Shown here piece by piece: positions 33,176 through 41,622 of a stretch of 64,000 nucleotides of DNA. The notes below the pieces were generated by a model. The model worked only from the letters and a program-made list of their open reading frames with translations, ran no database searches and was not told the origin of the DNA. The stretch is from Cyanobacteriota bacterium (lineage in GTDB: Bacteria; Acidobacteriota; Vicinamibacteria; Vicinamibacterales; UBA2999): contig JAIEMQ010000028.1 in NCBI GenBank assembly GCA_019752015.1, forward strand, positions 62,001 through 126,000. The letters run 5' to 3'. The number at the start of each line of letters is the position of its first letter. Position 1 is the first letter of the stretch. The translations under genes and the position numbers were made by a program.

Positions 33176-33868
33176 GTGCCTTTTCTCCGCCTGACCCGCG
33201 ATCGCCGCGGTTTCGAAAACACGTTCCTGATGCACGCCGATCGCCCGGGCGATCGGCCGCGCCTCCTGTACTGGTATCGCACCGCGCCGGGCATCGTCCA
33301 GGGACGATCGCCGCTCGACGAGGACGCGATCCGCACGATCGAAGAGCAGCATCCCGACATTGATTTCGACTGGCCGGCCATCCTGGCGCTCGCCGAGGTG
33401 ATGACGCCGGAGGATGAAGCGCCGGCGCCGCGTCCACAGCAGCAGCCGCGGCAGGGCAAGCGGCAGCGCCATCGTGATCAGCGGCCGTCGCAGCCACAGC
33501 AGTCCGCCTCCGCTCCTCAGCAATCCGAGGAGCTTCGGCCAGATGACCGCGTCGCCGAATCTCCCGACGCGGTCAAGCCCGAAGACTTCGAGAGTGACGA
33601 ATCCTCAGCGGTCGTCGAAATCCCGCCGCCGCGCAACTTGCTGGTCGAAGAACTGGCGGGCCGTGAGATCGGATCGCGTTTGCGCGCGCGCTACGCGGAG
33701 ATCATCGCCCGCATCCAGGATCTCGACGTCGACGGCGACGTCAAGGACACGTGGTTCAAGCGCGCCGAGGCGATCGATCCGGAAACCTGGATGACGCCCG
33801 AGCAGGTGCTCGAAGGTGTGCGCAGCGCCGACGCGCAGTTCGACAAGCTGCGCTCCGAGCTGATGTGA
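33176..33868 (+). CDS. Hypothetical protein with low-complexity linker
   Basis: A 230-aa protein from GTG 33176. Residues 1-75 are a conserved-looking domain (FLRLTRDRRGFENTFLMHAD, RPRLLYWYRTAPG); residues 80-135 are Gln/Pro/Arg-rich; residues 150-230 are helical (LARRYAEIIARI-like, WFKRAEAIDPETWMTPEQVL). It sits 3 bp after the PD-(D/E)XK-like gene, so the two are probably an operon. No family recognised. Confidence 0.7.
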   Translation: MPFLRLTRDRRGFENTFLMHADRPGDRPRLLYWYRTAPGIVQGRSPLDEDAIRTIEEQHPDIDFDWPAILALAEVMTPEDEAPAPRPQQQPRQGKRQRHRDQRPSQPQQSASAPQQSEELRPDDRVAESPDAVKPEDFESDESSAVVEIPPPRNLLVEELAGREIGSRLRARYAEIIARIQDLDVDGDVKDTWFKRAEAIDPETWMTPEQVLEGVRSADAQFDKLRSELM

Positions 33869-33870
33869 CA

Positions 33871-34060
33871 TCCGGGGGCTGGCCCCCAACGTAGCCGGCT
33901 ACATTCGGGGGCTGGCACCAAACGTAGTGTGCGCGGCTACACCCGGGGGCTGGCACCAAACGTAGTGTGCGCGGCTACACCCGGGGCCAGCCCCCAAATG
34001 TAGCCTCCAAAAGTACGGCTACACCCGGGGCCAGCCCCCAAATGTAGCCTCCAAAAGTAG
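33871..34060. repeat. Five degenerate tandem repeats of about 38-42 bp
   Basis: Units begin with CCGGGGGCTGGC or CCGGGGCCAGCC and continue CAAA(C/T)GTAG...GGCTACA. Units 2 and 3 are nearly identical, as are units 4 and 5. GGGGGCTGGCCCCC and its variants are self-complementary, so each unit can fold. It fills the gap between a plus-strand gene and the convergent rpiB. Confidence 0.85.
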
Positions 34061-34066
34061 CGCGTG

Positions 34067-34519
34067 TCAGCGCGCGTAGCGCGATTCAATCGCCGCGATC
34101 TTCGCGACGCGCCGCACGTGCCGCTCGTCGCCGCTGAACGTCGCCCCAAGAAAGGCATCGACCAGGGTCCGCGCCAGCGAGAGGCCGATCACGCGCTCGC
34201 CCAGGCACAGCACGTTGAGATCGTCGTGTTCAACCGCCTGACGAGCCGAGTAGGCGTCGTGACAGACCGCCGCGCGGATGCCTGGAATCTTGCACGCCGC
34301 GATCGAGGCGCCGGCGCCGCTGCCGCAGACCACGATGCCGCGATCGGCCTGTCCGCTCCGCACCGCCTGGCCAACCGCGTCCGAAATGTCGGGGTAGTCG
34401 ACCGGGGCGCGGGAATTCGTTCCAAGGTCAATGACCTGGTGTCCACACCCGGCCAGGTAGCCGGCCAGGTCGCCTTTCATCTCAAAACCGGCGTGATCCG
34501 CCCCGATTGCGATTCGCAC
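34067..34519 (-). CDS. rpiB: RpiB/LacA/LacB-family sugar-phosphate isomerase
   Basis: A 150-aa protein from GTG 34519. It has GADHAGFEMK, the VDYPD motif, the Cys-containing CGSGAGASIAA loop that carries the catalytic Cys of RpiB, and HDDLNVLCLGERVIG. It would interconvert ribose-5-phosphate and ribulose-5-phosphate in the pentose phosphate pathway; LacAB-like or allose-phosphate activity is the alternative. Length is typical. Confidence 0.92.
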   Translation of the reverse strand: MRIAIGADHAGFEMKGDLAGYLAGCGHQVIDLGTNSRAPVDYPDISDAVGQAVRSGQADRGIVVCGSGAGASIAACKIPGIRAAVCHDAYSARQAVEHDDLNVLCLGERVIGLSLARTLVDAFLGATFSGDERHVRRVAKIAAIESRYAR

Positions 34520-34542
34520 AATTGGATCTTACAGGCGTTTTT

Positions 34543-34570
34543 CCTCAAGACCTCAAGACCTCAAGACCTC
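34543..34570. repeat. Octamer tandem repeat (CCTCAAGA), 3.5 copies
   Basis: Three perfect copies and CCTC lie in the divergent gap between rpiB and the VWA gene, 24 bp upstream of the VWA start. Length variation here would change promoter spacing for the VWA gene. Confidence 0.85.
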
Positions 34571-34593
34571 GCCGGACGTCTTATACTGTCGAT

Positions 34594-35901
34594 ATGAAGT
34601 CGACAATCCATCGTCTGGTCGGAATCGCGATTCTTGGCATGTCCGTGGGCGTGGGCGCGCAGGTACCCCAGGCACCTGCACCTCAGGCACCCTCGGCACC
34701 CCAGGCACCCTCGGCACCCCAGGCACCCCAGGCACCTCAGGCACCCTCGGCAGGACCGACGTTCCGCGTCGCCATCGACTACGTGACGACCGACGTGATC
34801 GCGCGCAATAACCAGGATCAGTTCGTCGCCGACCTGACGAAGAACGACTTCGAGATTTACGAGGACGGCGTCAAGCAGGAGATCACCGGGTTGACGCTGG
34901 TCCATGGCGGCCGCGTCCACAACCTCGCCGCGCCGCCGGCAGCGACTACGCAAGAAGGCTTGATCCTCCCGGCCTCGCGCCCGCGCAATGACACCGCCGG
35001 CCGCATCTTCCTGATCATTGTCGACGACCTGCACCTCGATTTCCGCAACACCGGCCGCATCCGCGATCTGTTCAAGCGGATCTCGCGAACGCTGGTGCAC
35101 GAAGGCGACATGTTCTCGATCGTCTCGACGGGGCCCTCGTCCCTCGCCATCGATCCGACCTACGACCGCAAGGTGCTCGACGAGGCCATCAAGAAGATCA
35201 CCGGCAACGGCCTCAAGCCGTCGGACATCATCCAGGGCGCGGAAGGCGCCGATGGGCCGAGCGAAGTCCGCTATCGCTCGCACGTCGCGTTCTCGACGGC
35301 CTTCGACATGCTGACGCAGATGGAAAAGATCAACAACCGCCGCAAGGCGGTGATCTGGGTCAGCAACGGCTACGACTTCAATCCGTTCGCGGAATCACGC
35401 CTCGGCGAGGATCCGGTGTTCGGCGGCCGCTTCGGCCAGACGCGCGAGGAAGGCCGGCAGCAACAGGGGCAGTTCGGACGGAACCAGTTCGCCGACGCCG
35501 ACCTGGCACGCGAGCTCTCTGAAGTGACGCGCACCGCCAATCGCGCCAACGCCACGCTCTACACGATCGATCCGCGCGGCCTCGTCGCCGGCAGCGACCT
35601 CGACGAGCAGCTGGATCCGGTGGAGTTCGGCGAGCACGTGCGCAAGACGCAGGACAGCCTGCGGGTGCTGGCGGAGCAGACCGGCGGCATCGCGGTGGTC
35701 AATCAGAATAATTTCGACAAGGCGCTGAAGCGGATCGATGCCGAGACGAGCGACTACTACATGCTCGGCTACTCGTCGACGAATCCGGATCCGCTGAAGC
35801 GGACCCGCAAGATCGAAGTGAAGCTGGTGAACCGGCCGGGCGTCACCGTGTGGTCGCGGACGTCGTATTCGCTGCGCCAGCTCCCAGAGGCGCCGAAATA
35901 G
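34594..35901 (+). CDS. Secreted VWA-domain protein (acidobacterial TIGR03436 type)
   Basis: A 435-aa protein from ATG 34594. After a signal peptide there is a perfect-looking APQAPSAPQ repeat (about 25-50) encoded by nonamer units. The body matches the acidobacterial VWFA-related domain: VDYVTTDVIARNNQDQFVAD, LTKNDFEIYEDGVKQEITG, and the VWA core IFLIIVDDLHLDFRNTGRIR and RRKAVIWVSNGYDFNP. The MIDAS Ser residues are replaced (DDLHL), as is common in this subfamily. The role is unknown; the domain is strongly lineage-enriched. Confidence 0.9.
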   Translation: MKSTIHRLVGIAILGMSVGVGAQVPQAPAPQAPSAPQAPSAPQAPQAPQAPSAGPTFRVAIDYVTTDVIARNNQDQFVADLTKNDFEIYEDGVKQEITGLTLVHGGRVHNLAAPPAATTQEGLILPASRPRNDTAGRIFLIIVDDLHLDFRNTGRIRDLFKRISRTLVHEGDMFSIVSTGPSSLAIDPTYDRKVLDEAIKKITGNGLKPSDIIQGAEGADGPSEVRYRSHVAFSTAFDMLTQMEKINNRRKAVIWVSNGYDFNPFAESRLGEDPVFGGRFGQTREEGRQQQGQFGRNQFADADLARELSEVTRTANRANATLYTIDPRGLVAGSDLDEQLDPVEFGEHVRKTQDSLRVLAEQTGGIAVVNQNNFDKALKRIDAETSDYYMLGYSSTNPDPLKRTRKIEVKLVNRPGVTVWSRTSYSLRQLPEAPK

Positions 35902-36055
35902 CCGGGCGATCCCCAGGCGCCGCCGCTGAGCCGGGTCGAAGGGATTCCTGAATCCGCTCGCGCAGCCAGACGACCGGCTGCGGGTGAATCTGGATGAAGG
36001 CCTGCCAGTCGGATTCGTTCAGGGTGACGGAGATGACTCGATCGCGTGTGTCCAT
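35843..36055 (-). CDS. Small conserved-looking hypothetical protein
   Basis: A 70-aa protein from ATG 36055. The first half (RVISVTLNESDWQAFIQIHP, then PVVWLRERIQES) is protein-like with a strand and helix; the second half is Ala/Gly-rich. Its 3' end overlaps the convergent VWA gene by 59 bp. No family known. Confidence 0.5.
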   Translation of the reverse strand: MDTRDRVISVTLNESDWQAFIQIHPQPVVWLRERIQESLRPGSAAAPGDRPAISAPLGAGAANTTSATTR

Positions 36056-36137
36056 GTATTCGGCCTCGCCGACTCGATCCTACGACCGATCGCGAGATTC
36101 AAAAATAGAATGATCGAATTTCAGTCATGCGTCCGGC

Positions 36138-37040
36138 TCATGGCGCAAGCTTGAGCTTCGGCCGCACCCGCTCGAACGCGCGGATGACTTCCTGCACCGC
36201 CCGCGGCGTCCGGCTCATCTTCGGATAGACCCAACCCGTTTCCCTGACCAGCGAGCGCCCTTCGATCCGGGCGCAGAACATCTGGCCGGCGGCGACATCG
36301 CGCGCCACGGCCTGGTAGGGAATGATCGTGATGCCGATGCCGTTCCTGACCATCGCCTTGATGATCTCGACGTTCTCGGTTTCCATCACGATTTGCGGCT
36401 CGATCCGGGCGCTCATGAAGAACTCGTCGATGGCCCGGCGGGTATTGGAGCCGGATTCGAACAGCACGAACGGCTGGCCGACGAGATCCTGCGGCAGCAC
36501 CTTGCGCTTCCGCGACAGCGGATGCTTCGCCGCCGTGACGACCAGCAGCTCTTCCTGAAGCACCGGGACCGTGACCAGATCGGGTTGATCGACCGGCAGT
36601 GTCAGCAGCGCCAGATCGCCGGCGCCCGACCTGAGCTGGGCGATGCAGCGCTCGGAACTGCCGGCCACGAGTTTGAGATCGATTTCCGGATGCTGCCGCT
36701 TCAACTCGGTGAGGAGCGGCGGGAACACATACAGGCAGACGGTCATGCCGCCCATCAGCCGGACCGTGCCGCGCAGCGATTCCTGGCTGTCGGTGATGCC
36801 GGCAATCGTGTCCTTCAGGTCCTGGAACACGCGATGACTCAACTGGAGCAGCGACTCGCCCGCGGGCGTGATGCGGATGCGCCGGCCGACGCGCAGGAAC
36901 ACCGGCTCTTTGAGCTCGTCTTCGAGCAGCAGGATCTGGCGGCTGATCGCCGACTGCGAGACGTGCAGCTTCTGGCCCGCGGCCGTGAACGACCCGGTCT
37001 CGGCAATGGCTCGTATGATTTCCAGTTGTCGAAGATCCAC
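36138..37040 (-). CDS. LysR-family transcriptional regulator
   Basis: A 300-aa protein from GTG 37040, preceded by AAAGGAGA at good spacing. Residues 1-60 are the LTTR HTH (LEIIRAIAETGSFTAAGQKL, VSQSAISRQILLLEDEL), followed by a linker helix and a two-lobe effector domain (LRGTVRLMGGMTVCLYVFPP, VLFESGSNTRRAIDEFF, GIGITIIPYQAV). The effector is unknown. It lies 59 bp downstream of the methyltransferase on the same strand; its regulon is not evident. Confidence 0.93.
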   Translation of the reverse strand: MDLRQLEIIRAIAETGSFTAAGQKLHVSQSAISRQILLLEDELKEPVFLRVGRRIRITPAGESLLQLSHRVFQDLKDTIAGITDSQESLRGTVRLMGGMTVCLYVFPPLLTELKRQHPEIDLKLVAGSSERCIAQLRSGAGDLALLTLPVDQPDLVTVPVLQEELLVVTAAKHPLSRKRKVLPQDLVGQPFVLFESGSNTRRAIDEFFMSARIEPQIVMETENVEIIKAMVRNGIGITIIPYQAVARDVAAGQMFCARIEGRSLVRETGWVYPKMSRTPRAVQEVIRAFERVRPKLKLAP

Positions 37041-37099
37041 CAAGCTCTCCTTTTGTGCATGAGAGCATATATCTCGCGGAGAGATGGATTCAATGGAAA

Positions 37100-37993
37100 C
37101 TATTGCAAATGCAGGGACAAGGTCAGCTGGCCGCTGAGCGCGCGTTTTGCGCGCGCGATCGATTCTTTCAGGTAGTGCTCGTCGAGCTCGATGCCGATGA
37201 AGCTCACCCCCAGCGTCGCGCACGCCACCGCCGAACTCCCCAGCCCGAGGAAGGGATCCGCCGCCACGCCGATGCGCGGCAGGCCGTGCAGCTTGAGGCA
37301 ATACGCCGGCAGCCGCCACGGGAACGTGGCCGGATGCGGCCGCTCCTTGTCGCGGCTCTGGATGGTCTCGTAAGGAAGGAACCACGTGTTGCCGCGGCAG
37401 CGCAGGTCCGAACCGGCCTGCTGCCACCGCGTGACGTTCGACTTGTCCTGGTACTTCACGCCGACGGCCCGGCGATCGATCGGCGTCTCGCCGGTGCGGC
37501 TGAAATGAAAGACGAATTCGTGGCAGTCGTTGAGGAAGCGCTTGCTGTTGATCGGCTTGTAGTGGCCGACCGCGAGATCGTCCGTGAGGCCGGCCCGAGT
37601 CCCTGCCAGCGCCTTTTCGATGGCGATCGACTTGACCCAGTGAATGATGTTCTGCAGCTCGAGATGCGGCCGGACGGCCTGGGCGATGTCGAGCGCCGTC
37701 CACGGATCCTTGGGTTTGGCGCCGACGTTCAGGAACAGGGACCCGTCCTTCGCGAGAGTGCGCCTGGCGGCCTTGATCCAGTCGGCGGTCCACTCCAGAT
37801 ACTCCGACCGCGGACGTCTATCATCATAGGACCGGTACCGGATACCGAGATTGTAAGGAGGGGAGGTGACGATGGCGTCGATGGAGCCGGCGCCGAGGGC
37901 GTTCAGGGTTTCAATGGCGTCGCCGTGGAAGAAACGCAGTCGGGTCTGGCCGCGCTCAAGTTCGGCGTAAGGCTTGGGACGCGCGCTCGGCAC
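37100..37993 (-). CDS. Solitary beta-class DNA methyltransferase (probably m4C)
   Basis: A 297-aa protein from GTG 37993. The catalytic TSPPYNLGI (residues 43-51) precedes the SAM-binding DPFLGLGSSAVACATLGVSF (from about 245), the order of beta-class enzymes. A Thr-Ser-Pro-Pro-Tyr motif is more typical of N4-cytosine than N6-adenine methylation. No restriction endonuclease is adjacent, so it may be an epigenetic regulator or the survivor of a lost R-M system. The target sequence is unknown. Confidence 0.9.
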   Translation of the reverse strand: MPSARPKPYAELERGQTRLRFFHGDAIETLNALGAGSIDAIVTSPPYNLGIRYRSYDDRRPRSEYLEWTADWIKAARRTLAKDGSLFLNVGAKPKDPWTALDIAQAVRPHLELQNIIHWVKSIAIEKALAGTRAGLTDDLAVGHYKPINSKRFLNDCHEFVFHFSRTGETPIDRRAVGVKYQDKSNVTRWQQAGSDLRCRGNTWFLPYETIQSRDKERPHPATFPWRLPAYCLKLHGLPRIGVAADPFLGLGSSAVACATLGVSFIGIELDEHYLKESIARAKRALSGQLTLSLHLQ

Positions 37994-38023
37994 TTCCAGA
38001 ATTGTACTTGGCCGACAGTCAAA

Positions 38024-38047
38024 CCTGACTGCCTGACTGCCTGACTA
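38024..38047. repeat. Octamer tandem repeat (CCTGACTG), 3 copies
   Basis: Two perfect copies and a third with one change (CCTGACTA) lie between the methyltransferase start and the next minus-strand gene's stop. It differs by one base from the octamer at 9043. Confidence 0.8.
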
Positions 38048-38260
38048 CGAGGCCCTCGCGGTCATCGTGGTCAGCGACACCGCCGCGAACTTCTCACGCT
38101 CCGCCGACACCGTATGGTTGCGGCGATGCGCGTGGCTTTCGCAGCCGGCGCCTTTTTCTTCCACGTACGTGACCTCGCGCGTGCTGGCAATGTCGCGGTA
38201 ACGGCCCACCACACAACCGCACGACAGCGTCGAGAACCCCAGAATGCGAACGACGCTCAT
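38045..38260 (-). CDS. Small Cys-containing hypothetical protein
   Basis: A 71-aa protein from ATG 38260, with GGGGAAAG upstream. MSVVRILGFSTLSCGCVVGR and REVTYVEEKGAGC give three Cys and a His-rich GCESHAHRRNH segment, a possible metal site. No recognised family. A longer in-frame start at 38374 is less likely because its extension is not protein-like. Confidence 0.55.
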   Translation of the reverse strand: MSVVRILGFSTLSCGCVVGRYRDIASTREVTYVEEKGAGCESHAHRRNHTVSAEREKFAAVSLTTMTARAS

Positions 38261-38445
38261 CGATCTTTCCCCTTCGCTTCCGAAACTAAGCAACTCCCAT
38301 GCCGAGCCATTCCAGGGGGACTCAGCTGGGGAAGCGCGCGTTTCAGATCGGTTTGCGCTCTCTGAGCGTGGCACTTCTTACACATGGGGCTGCGGCAACA
38401 CGCCCACACTTTCATTGATCGCACTCAATGAAGTTGGATCGATCT

Positions 38446-41400
38446 TCAGCGGCTTGGATTCGCGATGACCGTCGCGAGTCCTTCGCGCGCGGCTCGATGG
38501 TTCGGATCGATGGTCAATGCCTCGGCGAAATACTTCCGCGCCTTGTCTCGATTCCCGCTTTGGAGTTCGAGCGTCGCAAGGTTCGCGTAAGTGCCGGGCT
38601 CCCTCGGATCGGCGTTGATCGAGGTTTCGAACGCGGTCCGGGCGGCGTCGGTCTGACCGAGCGAGGCCAGGCATGCCCCGATCAGGTTATGGGCCTTCGC
38701 GTTCGACGGATCGAGAGCGACAGAATTGTTCGCCGCCTTCAGCGCCAGGTCGAGACGGCCTTGTATGAAAAAGAGTGAAGCCGCGTAGTAGTGCGACCAG
38801 GTGCTGGTCGGCGCTTCCTTCACCAGGCGCTGGACGACGGGCTCGAGCCGGACGGCGTCGCCGATGTCCGAAAGGACGGACGCCAGCTGTTCGAGAGCGG
38901 GGACGTCGGCGGGGTTGGCCTGCAGCTGGTCGAGCGGCAGGCGGATGGCAGCCTCGATGCTGCCCTGCGAGGCGAGCGCGCGCGACAACGCGAGCTGGGC
39001 ACCTTTGTTCGCCGGGTTGGCGGCGAGCTTCGTGAGCCTCGACTGGACGTCGTACATTTTATTCGACGAGGCAGCGGACCTCAGCAATCCGTCGAGGGTG
39101 GCGGCATCGTTTGGATCGGATTCGAGCGCGCGCGCGAGATCCACATAGGCCGGTCCGTGCGCATCCGCCTTCAAGAGCATCAGGCCGCGATCGCGAAAGT
39201 CCCGCGGCGTGGCGTCGGCGAGCGCTTTGGCCACGGCCGGCGGCTTGGGGCTCGTGGCCGCGAGCGCCCGCAATGCCGTCGCATTATCATCGCGGGCCGT
39301 TCCGAAAATGCTGCGCGGTCCCGAGAACTCGAGCGCGGATCGATCGTCGGTCTGCAGCGGCGCGTCGCCGGCCCAGGCCTTGAGAGCTGCACCGTCGGCG
39401 ACGAAGAGCGAGACGACGGAGAACGATCCCTTCACGCCGATCGTCGCGAGATCCTCCACGACACCCGGCCGCCGCATCGCCGACGCGATGCCGGCGATGC
39501 GCGGCGCGATCGGCTCGTTCGATCCGACCAGCAGCACGTCTGCATCGCCGACCAGCCACAAGGTGCCGTCCGGAAATACCGACAGGAACGTCGCGACGAT
39601 CGATCGCAGGTCGGCGTTGCTGATGTCGTAGGTATGCGCCCACTGGCACAGCACGCCGCCCGGCGCGAGGCGCGCGCGCGCGCCTTCGAAGAATTCGCGC
39701 GTGAACAGCGACGCGATGCCGGCCATCCACGGATTCGAGGGCTCCGACACGATCACGTCATAGGTCCCGGTGCCGAGCATCAAGTGCGTGCGGCCGTCGC
39801 CGACGATCACGCGCGTGCGGGGATCCTTCAGCGCGTTGTGGTTTTCGGCGGCGAAAAAATCGGATGCGGCAACGACCTCACGCGAGATCTCGAGCACGCT
39901 GGCTTCGCTGATCGGATGGGTGAGCGCCGACCCGAGCGTCACGCCGCTGCCGAGGCCGATGATGGCCGCCCGCTTTGGATTCGGATGGAGCAGCAGCGGC
40001 ACGTGCGCCAGCATGCGTTGCGTCAGCATGTCGCCGGCATTCGACGCGTCGACCTTGCCGTCGATCGCGAGCGAGATGGTCCCGGTGAGCTTGCGCACCG
40101 CGACGGTGCCGGTTGACCCCTCGCGATACGACAACAGATCGCCCGCGGTGAGGGCAGTTTCCAGATTCGAGCCGCGCATGGCCGGCGCATATTTGTAGGC
40201 GCCGCTCGACAGCAGCGCGCGATCCCATTGCGGCACGATGGCGATCGCAATCACGACGACACCGGCGAGCGCGAAGCCGATGACGCGGCCGCGCGTTCGC
40301 GGACTCAAAACCAGCACCGCCATCGCGGTCACGGCGCCGATTGCCGAGACGAGGCGAATGGTCAGGTGCAATCCAAGCATCGGGATCAGAAAGAATCCCG
40401 CGAGCAGCGATCCGAGGATCGCGCCCAGCGTATTGATGGCGTAGATCAACCCGATTTGCTCGGTGACGGTTTCGTCCTGGCCGCCGGCCATCGCCACGGC
40501 GAATGGAAACGCGGCGCCGAAGGCAATCGTCATCGGCAACAGCAGTCCCGATACCAGCAGCACTTCCTGACGAAGCACGTCGGCGAACTGATACTCCGGC
40601 TTCGACACGATGTTGCCGATCGTCAGCAGCGCCCGGTCCACGGCCGATGCCGCCGCCAGCGCCAGCCCGGCGCTGATCAGCAGCGAACAGGCCAGGCCGA
40701 CCGCGGGGTGCTTCATGCGCGCCGCCAGACGCGAGGCGATCGCGGCGCCGCCGGCAATGCCGATGATGAAGATTGCGACGACGGTGCTGAACGCATACGT
40801 CGTCGGTCCGAGGATCTGCACCAGCAGGCGCGTCCACACGACTTGCAGCGTGAGCGATGCGAATCCGTTCGCGCCGAGCGCGGCCGCCGCGAGCCAGGGG
40901 CGGCCGTCGTCCCGGGAGCCGGGAGCCGGGAGCCGGGAGCCGGAAGTGCTCGTGTCTTTCCGGTTCCCGGCTCCCGGCTCCCGGCTCCCGGTCGAAAGCA
41001 TCCAGGCGCCTGCGGCCGCGATCAAATTGAGCGCGACGCCAACGAAGGTCGTGCCTCGCAGTCCCAGAGCGGGGATCAACGCGAAGCCCGCGAGCACGGC
41101 GCCGGCCGCGGCGCCCAGGGTGTTCGCGGCATACAACCCGCCGGCATCCTGCGCGGCGCTCGACGCCGTGCGCACGATCCACCGGGACGCGATCGGAAAC
41201 GTCGCGCCCATGCAGGCGGCGGGTACGCACAACAGGATCACGCTCGAGGCGAGGCGCACGAACGCGAACGTCGCGCCGCCATTGCCATCCGCATACGTGG
41301 CGGCGAGCAGCGGCCGTACCGCCATCAAGAGGAATGGCATCAGCACGGCGAGCACGCCGATCGCGATTTCGAGTCCGGCGTAGAGTGTGAGTGCGCGTCG

Positions 41401-41598
41401 CGGCGGCAGCTTGCCGGCGTAGCGCCCCGCGGCGCCCGCGCCCGCGGCCAGTCCGCCCATGAAGGCCGCGAGCACGGCACTGGCCGCGGCCAGTCCGTGT
41501 CCCATCTGCAGCGTCAGCAGGCGCGTCCAGACCACTTCGTAGATGAGTGCCGCGGCGCCGGACACCGCGAACAGGATCAGGAACGGACCACGCCGCAT
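38446..41598 (-). CDS. Membrane-anchored spermidine-synthase-like protein with TPR domain
   Basis: A 1050-aa protein. Residues 1-460 hold about twelve TM helices (e.g. GPFLILFAVSGAAALIYEVV). Residues about 480-740 form a spermidine-synthase-like Rossmann domain: GLGSGVTLGSALTH as the SAM/dcSAM loop and VIVGDGRTHLMLGTGTYDVI, then VSEPSNPWMAG. Residues 780-1050 are TPR repeats (ALDGLLRSAASSNKMY, DPNDAATL). Such fusions are widespread and their substrate is not established. A linker near residue 220 is encoded by a heptamer inverted repeat. Confidence 0.88.
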   Translation of the reverse strand: MRRGPFLILFAVSGAAALIYEVVWTRLLTLQMGHGLAAASAVLAAFMGGLAAGAGAAGRYAGKLPPRRALTLYAGLEIAIGVLAVLMPFLLMAVRPLLAATYADGNGGATFAFVRLASSVILLCVPAACMGATFPIASRWIVRTASSAAQDAGGLYAANTLGAAAGAVLAGFALIPALGLRGTTFVGVALNLIAAAGAWMLSTGSREPGAGNRKDTSTSGSRLPAPGSRDDGRPWLAAAALGANGFASLTLQVVWTRLLVQILGPTTYAFSTVVAIFIIGIAGGAAIASRLAARMKHPAVGLACSLLISAGLALAAASAVDRALLTIGNIVSKPEYQFADVLRQEVLLVSGLLLPMTIAFGAAFPFAVAMAGGQDETVTEQIGLIYAINTLGAILGSLLAGFFLIPMLGLHLTIRLVSAIGAVTAMAVLVLSPRTRGRVIGFALAGVVVIAIAIVPQWDRALLSSGAYKYAPAMRGSNLETALTAGDLLSYREGSTGTVAVRKLTGTISLAIDGKVDASNAGDMLTQRMLAHVPLLLHPNPKRAAIIGLGSGVTLGSALTHPISEASVLEISREVVAASDFFAAENHNALKDPRTRVIVGDGRTHLMLGTGTYDVIVSEPSNPWMAGIASLFTREFFEGARARLAPGGVLCQWAHTYDISNADLRSIVATFLSVFPDGTLWLVGDADVLLVGSNEPIAPRIAGIASAMRRPGVVEDLATIGVKGSFSVVSLFVADGAALKAWAGDAPLQTDDRSALEFSGPRSIFGTARDDNATALRALAATSPKPPAVAKALADATPRDFRDRGLMLLKADAHGPAYVDLARALESDPNDAATLDGLLRSAASSNKMYDVQSRLTKLAANPANKGAQLALSRALASQGSIEAAIRLPLDQLQANPADVPALEQLASVLSDIGDAVRLEPVVQRLVKEAPTSTWSHYYAASLFFIQGRLDLALKAANNSVALDPSNAKAHNLIGACLASLGQTDAARTAFETSINADPREPGTYANLATLELQSGNRDKARKYFAEALTIDPNHRAAREGLATVIANPSR
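40911..40991. repeat. 34-bp inverted repeat of GGGAGCC heptamers inside a gene
   Basis: The left arm (40911-40945) is a run of GGGAGCC heptamers; the right arm (40958-40991) is its near-perfect reverse complement (one G-T mismatch), with a 12-bp loop. It encodes the linker SREPGAGNRK...GSRLPAPGSR between TM helices, in frame, in the spermidine-synthase-like gene. Confidence 0.85.
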
Positions 41599-41622
41599 CA
41601 GGCCAACATTATCCTTCGGCGG

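Noticed and set aside
33871-34060. Possible CRISPR array
   Set aside because: The units are directly contiguous with no unique spacers and are internally palindromic; no cas genes are nearby.
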